A stretch of 64,000 bases of DNA from Rebecca billardiae RCC1528 (lineage: Eukaryota > Haptophyta). The notes under the pieces were generated by a model that ran no database searches, had not been told where the DNA came from, and was given only the letters and a program-made list of their open reading frames with translations. The stretch covers positions 2,418,001 through 2,482,000 of the forward strand of contig OZ251226.1 in NCBI GenBank assembly GCA_965240325.2, given 5' to 3'. Positions within the stretch are counted from its first letter, which is position 1. Every line of letters starts with the position of its first letter. The position numbers were made by a program, and so were the translations under genes. This document shows, one piece after another, positions 41,726-52,045 of this stretch.

Positions 41726-42939
41726 TCGATATGCTGACGATAGTGATAGCTACGGCTGCACGGTCCGGTCATTACATTACAGTAAACGCTCAGCAGGCAA
41801 CGCAGTTCGACACTCCTGTAACATTGCCGGCTCCAGCCACAGTCAGGGACGTCCACTGACCCTATGGCCATGGGGGGGGTGCATTTAGACGAACCCCTGG
41901 GAGCCAGGGAGCGATGAGGGTACCAATCGAAAGATCTCCGGGGCGGCGGACGAAGCCGCAGGTTCAAAACCGAAGCCGCAGACGATTTCGTATGATGTAT
42001 GTTTCTTTGTCCTTGAACGCGTCGTCACAGCCGAACACGGAGGACTCCATCGTGCTGAACTTTTTTTTGGGCTCCCGGACCGGTCTCTCGCACGATGGAG
42101 CTCCGCCGAGCGGGCGAGGAGACGAGACGCCTTGGAGGCCTTGATCCGGGCGCATCCGCTGGTTGGCCGCGGCACCCTGTCGCGCTCGCGCCCCGGGTGC
42201 ACCTTCGTGCACTGAGAGTCACCGATGGGCGAGAAGCTGCTCGTCGACTCGAGCAAGCTGCGCGCTGTCCGCGTCGAGCTGCTCGCGCCGGCGGCCACAC
42301 CTCGCGGCGGTGCGGGCGTGCGCATGAGCTTGTCGGCTTCTAGCTGCTCGCGCCCCGGGCCGCGCCGTCAGCTCGTGGTGCCACGGGTATGCGCACGAGC
42401 TCGTGCTTGGCTGCAGCTCCTCAGAGGACTGCCACAGCTGGCTGGCTCAGAGCTTGTTCGCGAGTGCTGAGGTGCGGCGTGGCCTGCGCGGTGCGCCGCA
42501 GCGGTCAATGCGTTGCTCGATCCTGCACTGCGCTACGTCTTGACTCGCGAGGGAGGCGCCGATATCGGGGCTGTGTGTAATGCGTCATGGCCGCCCCCGG
42601 CGCAGAGCCGACGCCGCACGACGCAGCCCTCAGCCAACACCAGCGAACACGGTCTGCTATGCGAATTCTGGCGAGTTGGGTCCTTATTGAGGCGTATTTG
42701 GTCCTTCGATCGGCTGGGGGGAAGCCCCCCCAGACCCCCCCAGAGAGTCTGAATGCACCCCTGCTGGACGTCCCGGACAGTGACCGGAGCCTGCCGCTGA
42801 TATAATATGGTGATAAAATACGTTCGTCTGCGACTGCGGCTAACTGGCAACTGCTCTGTCCGGTCCGTCTCCGAGTTATTTCGATCTGACTACGAATATA
42901 TCTGGCGAATTCAATTTGCCGGTAGTACGCGCGCAGTCA
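41726..42939. other. Intergenic, no gene recognised
   Basis: 1.2 kb without a credible gene. Short G- and C-runs near 41871 and 42717-42742. Confidence 0.45.
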
Positions 42940-43809
42940 TCACGAGGCGCGCGCACCGGCATGAGCCTGAGCAACGTCCGAACCCCTGCCGATGTGCGTG
43001 TTGATGCTGTCGCGAGTGCATCCCTCAAACGGCAGGAAGAGGTCGTCGAGCCATTGCTCCTTAATGGCAGCATGGTCGACATGGCGCAAGCGGAAGTAGA
43101 CCTGGTACCGGATGTGCGGGGAGAGGTTGGGCGTGCCGAAGTGTGGCAGCTTCTGATGAGCGAGCACCGCGTCGCCAGCTCGCATCTCGAGTAAACGCGG
43201 TGGGCCTAGATCTGGCTTGCGCTCGGCCGCAGCATTGGCTGCTGGCGCGGAGTCGTCTCCGATCAGGGAGAAGTGTGCGGCTCGGGCTGCCACTTGCTCG
43301 CGCACCGCCTGTTGCAGCGTCACGTGCGCCCCGGGGTGCACTGCAAGATTGCCGTAACCCGCCGCAGGGGCGTCAGAGAGGCACACGCCAACGAGCAGCG
43401 TAAACGGGGAGTGCTGCCCGTTTTTGGCGAACCCATCGATGTGCCAACAGCGGCCTCCGAGAGCGTGCACGTCGGCATCGGCCATGGTTGGGAAGCGCAG
43501 AGATACTTGCGCAAGGTGCACAGGGGCCACGCATCCATGGCCGATGAGCGACTGGACGGCCACGGGAAGCGCCGAGGCATGATACAGGTCGACGAGTTCG
43601 GGCGCCCCCTTCTCGTCGGCCGCGAGGCCGAACGAGCCCTGCGCTTCCGACACGAGCTTGCCGGTCCCAATGGCCGCATTGATGCGCCTGAGTGCCCGAT
43701 CCACGAGATCGGGACCCACGGCCTGAGGTAGAATGACGTAGCCGTCGGACATGAACGCCTGCAGCTGCTCGGTCGTGAGCGCAGGGCACGGTGCATCGGG
43801 GGACGCCAT
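42940..43809 (-). CDS. Phytanoyl-CoA dioxygenase (PhyH) family Fe(II)/2-oxoglutarate oxygenase
   Basis: 289 residues, intronless; start at 43809 (MASPDAPCPALTTEQL). The family opening LQAFMSDGYVILPQAV is followed by the iron-binding HxD as CWHIDGF (His123, Asp125), then AHQKLPHFGTPN with the distal His223 and SPHIRYQVYFRLRH supplying the Arg (near 234) that holds 2-oxoglutarate. All metal ligands are present. PhyH relatives hydroxylate diverse substrates, from phytanoyl-CoA to secondary metabolites, so the substrate cannot be named. There is no clear leader and no peroxisomal C-terminal tripeptide (it ends RAS). It is divergent from the TMEM242-like gene by 102 bases. Confidence 0.88.
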   Translation of the reverse strand: MASPDAPCPALTTEQLQAFMSDGYVILPQAVGPDLVDRALRRINAAIGTGKLVSEAQGSFGLAADEKGAPELVDLYHASALPVAVQSLIGHGCVAPVHLAQVSLRFPTMADADVHALGGRCWHIDGFAKNGQHSPFTLLVGVCLSDAPAAGYGNLAVHPGAHVTLQQAVREQVAARAAHFSLIGDDSAPAANAAAERKPDLGPPRLLEMRAGDAVLAHQKLPHFGTPNLSPHIRYQVYFRLRHVDHAAIKEQWLDDLFLPFEGCTRDSINTHIGRGSDVAQAHAGARAS

Positions 43810-43911
43810 CGTTCTGATCGCCACCAAGGAGCGCCGCAGATCGCGCGCGAGATACTGATCAAGACCGCGCCGAGGGAGGACCGCGACGGCGACCTAGCGT
43901 TCACCGAGCAC
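43810..43911. promoter_or_regulatory. Putative bidirectional promoter (PhyH-like / TMEM242-like)
   Basis: 102 bases between start codons. The plus-strand frame stays open upstream of 43912 (IAREILIKTAPREDRDGDL) after a possible acceptor GCCGCAG, so the downstream gene may start in an earlier exon. Confidence 0.4.
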
Positions 43912-44700
43912 ATGAGCGGCGCTGGGCTTGGCTCGCGCCTCCGTGCTCTGGAGGGCAACTGGGCGCGCGAGCAAGACAAGGACATCCTTCGGCGCACCGC
44001 CGGCGCTGGAATGAGCAAGCGTCCAGAGAAGAAGCCGGCGTTCTCACCCGCGGCCTCGGCCGATGTCCTGCCTGAGGTGCTCGCGCACTTCCTGCCGATC
44101 ACGAAGGATGATCTGGACGGGTCAAAGGCGCAGGTACGCGTGACGCAGACCCGACGCAAGCCGTTCGCCAAGTCGCCACCGCCGGGGCCCACGGTTTCTG
44201 ACCGCGCGGTGATGGAGTCGACTCTGCGCCTCGCCGCCCCGGCCTTCAAGACCACCGACGTTTTCCGCTCAGCGCAGGATGCGATCAGCGCGCCGCCGGC
44301 GCCGATCCCATGGCACCGTGTGCGGCGTGCCCCCGCCGCCGACCCGGCATTGGTCGCGGCGGGCGCCTTTGCCGCCGGCACCGCCCTCTGCTTGGCCGGT
44401 GCCTGTGCAGCGTTCCTGACGCTCAAGTTTGCATGCGGCATCCACACCACAGAGGATCTCGCGACGGCAATGCGCGCGCGGGTGCCCGGCTTTGCCGCGA
44501 GTGTGCGCGACGGCCCTGTCGGGCGCGCCGCAGCGAGTCTCGCAGACACGGCCCGCTCCGCTCTGCCGAGCTCAGAGCAGAGCGGCGAGCTTGCCGCGGC
44601 GCTCGCGCGAGACCGCATGCTTCGCGCAGAGCGGCGCGATGCGACAGCTGCCGCGACATCAAATGCGTCGTCCGGCCGGGGCGACTCGCCATCGCAGTGA
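43912..44700 (+). CDS. Membrane protein with TMEM242-like C-terminal segment
   Basis: 262 residues from the ATG at 43912. Most of it is polar and low in conserved motifs. Residues about 145-185 contain one strong hydrophobic helix (LVAAGAFAAGTALCLAGACA) followed by LKFACGIHTTEDLATAMRAR, which resembles the end of TMEM242 (a mitochondrial assembly factor for ATP synthase) where a membrane helix is followed by GVHSMNDFRSKM. Only one helix is clear, while TMEM242 has two, so the relation is tentative. The start is uncertain because the frame remains open and protein-like upstream. It is intronless as drawn. Confidence 0.55.
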   Translation: MSGAGLGSRLRALEGNWAREQDKDILRRTAGAGMSKRPEKKPAFSPAASADVLPEVLAHFLPITKDDLDGSKAQVRVTQTRRKPFAKSPPPGPTVSDRAVMESTLRLAAPAFKTTDVFRSAQDAISAPPAPIPWHRVRRAPAADPALVAAGAFAAGTALCLAGACAAFLTLKFACGIHTTEDLATAMRARVPGFAASVRDGPVGRAAASLADTARSALPSSEQSGELAAALARDRMLRAERRDATAAATSNASSGRGDSPSQ

Positions 44701-46599
44701 CAATGACGCTGGCCCTATTGCGCGTCACGAACATGGCCACTCGCGAGGCCTGCGACTGCTGCCGTTGCCGCCTGGCCCGTTCGGGCAGTCCGCACTCCGC
44801 GTCCACGGCGCCGGTCGCCCGGTGCTCTGATCGCTATGCACTGAGGCTGCTTCGTCGTCATTACATCGCCCGTCGGGCCGTGCGCGTGCGGCGGCCCCCG
44901 CCCGTGGGCGTGGCGCATGACGAGTTGCCGCCTACCTGAGTGCCGGTGGCGTCGCTCCGGTCACTCGGATGAACTCATTCTATGATTTAACGACACAGGT
45001 AGGACGGCGCAGGTCTCCTGATTCGTCGTCTGTCTTGACAGTAGTCCGCCTTTTTTAAAAATAGTCGTAGTCACCAAAGATCCGGCCCCTGGCTTATCCC
45101 ACAAACCCACGGGCGGCGCCCCGAGCCGGGCAGCGACACGATGGCGGCCACGCGCGGCGCGCTCGTTCGCTCACATACGGCCGCTGCGGGTGCGCGCGCG
45201 CTGCGGGCGCGGGTCAGGACACCTACCGGCCTCATTCGCGCGCGCTCCCGCCCTCCCTCGCCGCCCTCGCCGCGCGCAGGCACCATCTGCTTTGTGTGCA
45301 ACGCATCACGCCCGCCCGCCCGCCGCGCCGCAACGCGCGCGCGCGCGCGCAGGAGGGCTTTTAAGGGCGAGTTCTCGCGTCTGCCTGGTGCGCATGTGTT
45401 TGCCGTGGATGCGCAACCCCCGCTTGCTGGCGTGCGTGGACGTGCTCGGCGGCAAACGCGGGTTTCGGCACCTGCAACAGGCTCGTTCTCCCACCGGTGT
45501 CAAGGTATTGATGTTTCGAGCAAAACCGGCCAAAATGGCGGATTTCCCAGGCTGCGGGCTGGTGTCTGATTGCTGATTGATGCTGTGTGCTGGGCGCCAT
45601 GGTGAGACTAAGTACTATGACACTGACACTGCTGTCAGACTTCGCCGCCGCGGCATACGACTACACACACCGCCGTGTTTGTATACACGCATCGTCAGCA
45701 ACCTGTCGCGCTCACCCGTCATCACTCAGCGTCAGAATCGTCAGCTACTTACGTCAGACATCGTCAGCGACCGCGCCGCGCCCGCCGACTCGTCCGTCGC
45801 TCGCAACCGTCAGGTCAAGATCCACCGCCGCGTCGTCGTCGCGTGCGCGTGCAGCCTGGCCGAGACGGCCGTCGTGCCGACAGCTGTCCTGAGCCGGCAC
45901 CATCGAGCGCCCGCGCGTCTCCGTCTTGACCGAGCACTTCATCGCCGACGCGAGCGCAGACTCGGTCTTCGGCGCGTCGACGGTGCGTGCCGGCCTCGCC
46001 CGTCGTGGTCGGGGGGCGCTATGATGACTGATCGAGCAGTCATCATAGCACTGCGTAGCGGGCGGGAGAGTTGACTCGCGTGCTGACTTGTTCATCGCCA
46101 TGCCGCGCGGCGCTGACCATAGACGCATCAGGCAGCGCGCGCGTGTGAACGACAGATCCGCCTTCGCTGATCATCAGACCAGCTGAGTGCCAAGGAACAA
46201 GTTGGGCTGCCCGTGTCAGGTGAGCCGCGTCGACGCGTTGCATAGCGCAGCAGATGACAACATTATCAACAAGGGCAGGTACACGCGCAGCATCAGTGCC
46301 GCTTCCTCCGTGCACGATGCCGATGTGCGCTTGCGCAATCGGCCCGGCCAAGCTGACATTCGGCTCGCACAGCGCCGCTCTGACCGATGACGCGAAGCGA
46401 GCGCCCAAGGAGCAGGCTTGGCGGACGAAGAGATGACGCATGCGGTAGTGATCTGTCACTAGCGCGTGCGTGACGAGCGCACGAGGTGCCAAGATGCGCG
46501 TTCAGCGCGCGCAACCGCGGCGGACGTCGCCTCCCTGCGCAGGCGGGCTCACCGCCGGTCCGCCGGCAGAGCGCCCACCCCGCGCACGCGCGAACCGTA
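44701..46599. other. Intergenic with possible gene fragment
   Basis: No secure gene. At 45141 a plus-strand start MAATRGALVRSHTAAA meets a GTGCGCGC donor; splicing to GCGCAG near 45279 would give GTICFVCNA, then a further possible exon RAFKGEFSRLPG, but nothing beyond is recognisable. A minus-strand frame at 46043-46492 (149 residues, RMRHLFVRQACSLGARF) is protein-like but unplaced. The perfect hairpin at 46018 lies at its 3' end. Confidence 0.3.
46018..46049. repeat. Perfect 13-bp-stem hairpin
   Basis: GCTATGATGACTG, loop ATCGAG, CAGTCATCATAGC. Confidence 0.9.
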
Positions 46600-46660
46600 T
46601 GAAAGAGCGCCCGGACCGCAGCCGCTCGTTAGGCGCGGCTGCGGTCCGGGCGCTCTTTCA
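46600..46660. repeat. Perfect 26-bp-stem hairpin upstream of NiSOD
   Basis: Arms 46600-46625 and 46635-46660 are exact reverse complements (stem starting TGAAAGAGCGCCCGGACCGC) with a nine-base loop TCGTTAGGC. It ends 156 bases before the NiSOD start, in its probable promoter or 5' leader. Confidence 0.93.
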
Positions 46661-46816
46661 GCCGAGCGCCCTCCCGTCCACGGGCGTGGGTTTGTGGCAT
46701 AAGCCCCTGGCTCCGGGAACCAGTCCGGGAGACTCTCCAATTGCCGAGCGACTTGAGACTGTCATTCGCCGTGCTGCAGCAACTCTTCTGGACGCGGCCG
46801 CTCCATCGTGATCACG

Positions 46817-47302
46817 ATGTTCCGATTCGGGCGCGTGGCGTTCCGTGGTGCGATGGCTGCTGGCGCGCTGAGCGCTAGTATGCTCGCGACCATGCCCAGT
46901 GTCGCCGAATGCCATTGCCAGGTGCCCTGTGGCATCTTCGACGACCCGATGCGCGTGCAGATGCTCAAGGAGGATGCGGCGACAATTCGCAAGGCGATCT
47001 CGCAGATTCGAGAGCTCAGTGGCTCCGGCCACATCAAGGCCCAGGAGCTCAACCAGGCCACTCGGTGGATCATGACAAAGGAGGAGCACGCGTCTCACAT
47101 CATTGAGCTCGTGTCCACCTACATGCTCGCGCAGCGTGTGAAGGAGGGGCTCTTCAAATCAAAGGCAGAGTACCTCCAGGCGCTCGAGGTGCACCATGCG
47201 GTCATGCAAGCGGCGATGAAGGCCAAGCAGACGACAGACGTGGCAGCATGTGACGCGTTGGATCATGCGCTCCAGGACCTCTCCCCCATGTACACCAAGT
47301 GA
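46817..47302 (+). CDS. sodN: Nickel superoxide dismutase (NiSOD) with N-terminal leader
   Basis: 161 residues from the ATG at 46817, intronless. The leader (residues 1-32, MFRFGRVAFRGAMAAG...) is basic then hydrophobic, compatible with mitochondrial or plastid import, and ends AEC before the nickel hook. The hook HCQVPCGIF (H33, C34, C38) matches the HCxxPCGxY signature in which the new N-terminal His, Cys2 and Cys6 bind nickel. The rest follows the four-helix NiSOD bundle (ARRIxxESxKxIQ-type helix as DAATIRKAISQIRELS; RWIMTKEEHASHIIELVSTY). The Tyr at hook position 9 is Phe (F41). The enzyme converts superoxide to oxygen and peroxide without iron or manganese. Its activity requires cleavage exactly before His33. 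Confidence 0.92.
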   Translation: MFRFGRVAFRGAMAAGALSASMLATMPSVAECHCQVPCGIFDDPMRVQMLKEDAATIRKAISQIRELSGSGHIKAQELNQATRWIMTKEEHASHIIELVSTYMLAQRVKEGLFKSKAEYLQALEVHHAVMQAAMKAKQTTDVAACDALDHALQDLSPMYTK

Positions 47303-47362
47303 TTCAATGATCTGGCGTCGTGCGTTCCGAGGGGCGTCAGAGTTCCGGGGAATGACACGGTG

Positions 47363-47390
47363 CTACAGTTTACTATGTTTTAACGTGCAC
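47363..47390 (-). repeat. SINE-like 3' end fragment
   Basis: CTACAGTTTACTATGTTTTA followed by ACGTGCA matches the tail of the repeats at 15801 and 47958 with a few changes. Confidence 0.55.
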
Positions 47391-47957
47391 ACTTGGTTAA
47401 GGCGTGATTGACGCCATCCAACACTGCACAAAGACACCGCCACAAAACAGAAGTAGTACCGACACTGCGTCGAATCTGCAGACTCTGCTAGCAGCAGCTA
47501 GCTCTGCGCTGCTGCCCGCTGCATGACTCGGCCGACGCTGCCCGTGGCATCAGATGATCACCATGGCGCACTTATTTCAGGTCACCACCCCGGCGGCGCT
47601 ATCTCACAGAGTCGCCGGGATTCAGCCAATCAGAGCGGCGCGCACGGAGACGGGAGAGCACTGTACGCGTCAAATAAACTGACACTCGGTGCGACGGTGC
47701 CTACTATAACTGTTCCGTCTGTTCCGGGACAGTCGGTTCAGATTGACCTACTACAGTGTCCGGGTGTGTCCTGGCGCCCGCTCATATTGGTCCGAGCGGC
47801 ACTGCTGTCAGCTTTGTTATAGGCCACCGCGCGCCAAGCGTCGGCCGGTAAATAAACACTTGTACAGTAGTAACATTAAATCTGCTAGCAATTACTTGCA
47901 GGTACGGCCTACGGGGCTGTGCAGCCCGGTAGGGCGGGCGATAGTCGACTGCGCTTA

Positions 47958-48041
47958 CAGTTTATTTGTTTTAACGTGCGTAAGGCTCACGGTGGCAGTT
48001 TGCCGCACCATCCTTCATCGCACGCTCTCCGAAGAGAGACC
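47958..48041 (-). repeat. SINE-like repeat, 5'-truncated copy
   Basis: Matches 35641-35724 closely (GTGCGTAAGGCTCACGGTGG shared), ending at GAAGAGAGACC before the tRNA-like head. Confidence 0.8.
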
Positions 48042-48208
48042 ACAGTATAGAGCTATTGCTTGTCAGTACGTCATCGATCTCACTGATCTGGCCAGTGCGG
48101 TCGTGCCATCGGCATCGGGCTCGTGGACACGACGACGGACACGACCGGCGGTGACCAGTCTCGAGTCGGACTCCTAAGGCAGATTCTGCAGAATAGCTCA
48201 GAGCTACA

Positions 48209-48238
48209 GTTTAGTAAGAATAAGAGACGCACACAGCT
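48209..48238 (-). repeat. SINE-related 3' fragment, second subfamily
   Basis: Partner of the fragment at 15618-15652. Confidence 0.5.
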
Positions 48239-48454
48239 CAGGCAGGCGAGATTGACGCCCGCCAACTCGGAACTGTCACCGCCCATGAAGCCGTCGCCGA
48301 TGGTACAGTAGCGCCGTCGGAAGATTCGCTCAGCCGTCTCGGCGAGGCCTGGATGAGGGCTGCGGCCGCCCACAGTGCGATCGGACGTGATTCTAATAAG
48401 AACTTTGCAGGGCCTCCGATCAACGACGAATAAGTTGATGCCATCATCCATATG

Positions 48455-48458
<4 letters not shown>

Positions 48459-48519
<61 letters not shown>
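48459..48519. repeat. (TG)30 microsatellite
   Basis: About 30 uninterrupted TG dinucleotides. Confidence 0.97.
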
Positions 48520-48520
<1 letters not shown>

Positions 48521-49220
48521 TTTTATTGGTACAATAACTGAGTGTGTACGAGCTGCATGACGGATGGGCTCGCTATGAGGCCTCTGCACTCCACTTACCT
48601 GTTTCGTCGCAGCCGCCCTCGCAGAATTTCAGGACTCTTCTGCGGGTACGCCGCGGGTGCACGAGCAGAGTGCCCTGCCAGAGCGGCGGACGAACCAGCC
48701 ATGCTGCTGCCCCCGGGCATTCGGCAAGTCATCGGCGCGAGCACCGCCTCGCTTCTCGAGCAGCGAGCTGGGAATCGGCAGCGCACAACCTGAGCGCGCC
48801 AGGTACCGCCTCGTCCTTCGACCACAGGATGCCCACCATCAACTCGTCTCAGCAAGTCGTCCCTCGGCTGAGCACGTGCACCACGCAGCAGCGCAGCAGC
48901 AAACGACCAGCAGCTGATATCCCATCATGGCGCCGCCTGGCACTTATATTATTGACTTAGTAAGCCGGGCCGGCTGAGGCAGCCCTCCGTATGCTGCTCC
49001 GTAGCTACCTAGTACCTGCGGCCTGCCTGTCTAAGACTGTCTGCTGACACCAAGTTGCTCGACCAAGTAAGTGCTGACTGACAGACGGATGAAGGTATGA
49101 TAGACTGGCGCTCAGATCGAATTGTCCTAAGTCCGGACAATGAGACAATAATGGACGACAGAAGGACGCAATGATCTACGGCTTAGGAATAGGATTGATG
49201 CGGGCTACCATCGGCGGCAG

Positions 49221-49928
49221 CTATTTCCTGCTGTGCTTCCCGTCCTTGTCCGCCTTCTTTTTCTTGCTCTTCGACTTGCTCTTCTTCTCGCGCTTGGGCT
49301 TCTTGCGCTTATCCTTCGAACGCTTCTTCTGCTTTCTGCGCTCCTCCGACGAATCGCTGCTCTCTGAGCTGGAGGTGCTGCTCCCCGACGGAGGGTCATC
49401 ACCTCCCCTGTCGGAACGCTTCCTCTTGCGCTTGTCGTCTTTTTCGCGCTTCTGCTTCTGCTCTCCAGGCAAGGGTACGTCCGTCCCGCTCGCCGCGGCA
49501 GCTGCTCGCTGCTCGGCTTTCGCTTGGCGCATCATCTCCTCCTCCTGCTCGAGCGCGAGCGTCTCTGTCTTGACGCGCATCGCAGCCTGCACCATGCTCT
49601 CGTTGATTGCGAGGAGCTCCACGGTGAACTCGAGATCCGCGTTTGGCGGGATCGCGGGCGGGCGTCCGGCAGTGCCGTAGGCATAGTCGGAAGACACTTT
49701 GAGAACGGCCTCCTCCCCCTCCTCCATGTCCATCACACCAACATCCCATCCCTGGATGACACGGCCCGTGCCCACCTGGAACTCGGCTGCGCGGCCCTTG
49801 ATCTTCGAAGAGTCGACGATCTTGCCGCTGCTCACGAGGCGGCACTCGTAGTGCATAGTCACACGGTCTCCCATGCGCGGGCGCGCGCCCGACTTGCCCG
49901 GTCGTAGTGTGTGCCTTTCCACGCCCAT
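49221..49928 (-). CDS. FKBP-type peptidyl-prolyl isomerase with basic nuclear-type tail
   Basis: 235 residues, intronless; start at 49928. Residues 15-108 form an FKBP domain: GDRVTMHYECRLVSSGKIVDSS, FQVGTGRVIQGWDVGVMDM, GEEAVLKVSSDYAYG and IPPNADLEFTVELLAI. The drug-pocket residues of FKBP12 (Tyr, Asp, Phe, Val-Ile, Trp, Tyr) have equivalents, so it should isomerise peptidyl-proline bonds. Then comes a coiled coil (ALEQEEEMMRQAKAEQRAA) and a tail of Lys/Arg/Ser clusters (KRKRKRSDRG, a Ser run, KKRSKDKRKKPKREKK) typical of nuclear or nucleolar proteins and possible phosphorylation targets. No leader is seen, so I infer the nucleus. It faces the CBP3-type gene across 140 bases. Confidence 0.92.
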   Translation of the reverse strand: MGVERHTLRPGKSGARPRMGDRVTMHYECRLVSSGKIVDSSKIKGRAAEFQVGTGRVIQGWDVGVMDMEEGEEAVLKVSSDYAYGTAGRPPAIPPNADLEFTVELLAINESMVQAAMRVKTETLALEQEEEMMRQAKAEQRAAAAASGTDVPLPGEQKQKREKDDKRKRKRSDRGGDDPPSGSSTSSSESSDSSEERRKQKKRSKDKRKKPKREKKSKSKSKKKKADKDGKHSRK

Positions 49929-50068
49929 GTGACTCCAGTGATCGAGCTGGAGAGGCGCGAGGCCGTTTGGAGCAATGGCTTCCGCGCTTCAGTGAGCCGT
50001 GTCGTGAGTTCTCGGAAGAAACTAGTAGTCTTAGGACAGGTAGAAAGCAGCAGATTCACGAAGGCACG
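49929..50068. promoter_or_regulatory. Putative bidirectional promoter (FKBP / CBP3-type)
   Basis: 140 bases between divergent start codons; no TATA box seen. Confidence 0.5.
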
Positions 50069-51129
50069 ATGGCGGCGGCTGGCGCGGTGATCCCTTATTG
50101 CTTTCGTGGCGGGCATTCGAGCATGCTGCTCGCGCGGACCGGCCTCGTCGGAACTGCGCGGGCGGCTTGGCGATGCCAAGTCGCCACCAGGCCGCTTGCA
50201 GCCTGCAGGGCACTCTCCGGGCTGCCACCCTCGGTACGCGCGCACTAGCCTCGCACGCGCATGCGCGCAAGTCCTCGGGTGTGTGCTCACTTTCCTTCGC
50301 CGCTGCTCGCCTGCGCGTCAGCAGGAGCCAACGTATGCATCGCCCAAGCCCAAGGAAGAACCAAAGGGGTTTCTGCAATCGGTCCTGCGCGCAGTTGGCT
50401 ACTACAGCCAAGAGTCCAAGGACGACCGGTTGGCGCTGATCACATTTCTCAAGTGCCGCGAGCACGCGCACAGGCCCGAGTTCCGCACAGGTGCGCACAG
50501 AGTGGCACCCGCTGTGCATCGGCGCGCGCGCGGCGTCCCGCGTTGTGCGTCCATCCCATGCCGTCGAACCCGCTGCCCACGGCTCGCCGCGCCGCGCAGA
50601 GTTCGGCGTGCCAGACACGTTCCACGGCACGTTCCAGCTGATCGGCCTGCACGCGTGGATGTGCCACGTGCGCCTGCGGCTCGAGAATCCGCAGCGCGGC
50701 AACCATGTGGCGTCCGAGCTGTTCGAGCACTGGTGGCACCAGACGATGCTCGATATGAAGGAGGCGGGCGTCCACGAGTTCCTGCAGATCTCCGCCAACC
50801 TCAAGGAGCTGCAGCAGGGCTTCCGCGGGAGCGCCACCTCGTATGACGATGCGCTCAAGGCTGATGACACACTGGCCCAGCTGCAGGCTGCGCTGCTCCG
50901 CAACGTGTACTTCAAGGAGGAGGGGAGCGAGAAGAACGCGGAGCAGCTCTCGTTGTACGTCGAGCAGCAGCTCGTGCAGCTGCTGGGTATGACGTCGGAC
51001 GAGTTCATGAGTGCCGATCCTGCTGCGTGGGCATTCGCCAAGCCATCTGTTCAAATTTCATCGTCATCATCAGAGTCGGGCTCATCGGCCACGCCGTCAG
51101 ACGGGGCCTCGCGCGCGGGCTCGGGCTGA
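50069..51129 (+). CDS. CBP3/UQCC1-type ubiquinol-cytochrome c reductase assembly chaperone
   Basis: Exons 50069-50233, 50325-50490 and 50600-51129 give 286 residues; introns start GTACGCGC (phase 0) and GTGCGCAC (phase 1). The N-terminus (MAAAGAVIPYCFRGG ... RAAWRCQVATRPLAACRALS) is Arg/Ala/Ser-rich without acids, a mitochondrial presequence. The ubiquinol-cytochrome c chaperone domain spans about residues 95-235: PDTFHGTFQLIGLHAWMCHV, RLRLENP, ASELFEHWWHQTMLDMKEAG, then FRGSATSYDDALKADD and LAQLQAALLRNVYF. In yeast and mammals this protein binds newly made cytochrome b and helps assemble complex III at the inner membrane. The Ser-rich tail (VQISSSSSESGSSATPSDG) is dispensable-looking. The exon 2/3 junction restores RTEFGVPDTF in frame. 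Confidence 0.9.
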
Positions 51130-52014
51130 TGCCGCCGCAGTGTCAGTGTCATGCGCTGCTAGATATATGTACTGCGTCGTACCGATCGGCGCATCGCCAT
51201 CTAGACATCATCTAGCGCACTTTGACTCATTGAGCCCCGGCGCACGTACCCGCTGGGCCGTCGCGTTATTCGAATATTATAATAATAAATGAACTAGCTC
51301 TCAGAGGGCGGCGCGGCCTGCCGCCTGGCACTCTCCTCGGGCAGCGCCGCGAGCAGGCTTCCGCTTCGGGCACGTGAGCAGTTCATCATGACATGTGCAG
51401 CACTTGCAGCGGTCGTATGCACTGCTGAGTGACTGCATTGTTAGTAAGCTAGTCCGATGTCGTAGTTATACTTGCTGCCAGTATCAGAGTCCTGTCGGTC
51501 TGTAGCGGGCGCCTAAGCAGCCTAAGGGCTTTCTGATAGTTAGTAAGCTACCAGTACCGCATCACTACCAGTCAACACGGTCTGCCTGATCAGCAGCGCA
51601 TTCATCGCGAATTAGCAGGTTACTACTACCGTCGAAATTCGGACGCGACGATGATATGCAATGATGATCGGCTGCTGTATCAGAACCAGCGGCAGCCCGC
51701 GGCGCGGCGCGGCGGAGCCGAGCCGAATAGTTAGTTACGGTATCAGAATATATCGAGAGAGCGAGATGACGAGAGATAGCTTAGCTAGAGAGTGAGACTG
51801 AGAGAGAGAGAGAGAGAGACTAGCTAGAGATCGAGAGAGATCGAGAGAGATCTGAGAGAGAGACGATCGAGAGAAATCGCGAGCTAGAGACGATCGAGAG
51901 CTAGATCGAGAGAGAGCCAGAGATCAGCTAGCTAGAATCTAGAGAGAGAGAGAGAGACTCGAGAGAGAGAGAGCTAGGCCTAGAGAGTCAGCAGATCACT
52001 GACACTGAGAGAGA

Positions 52015-52045
<31 letters not shown>

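Larger units (their letters stand above)
47303..49220. other. Intergenic with SINE fragments and TG microsatellite
   Basis: No gene recognised in 1.9 kb; repeats are listed separately. Confidence 0.5.

Noticed and set aside
46600-46660. Bacterial-type rho-independent terminator
   Set aside because: No U-run follows and the genome is eukaryotic.
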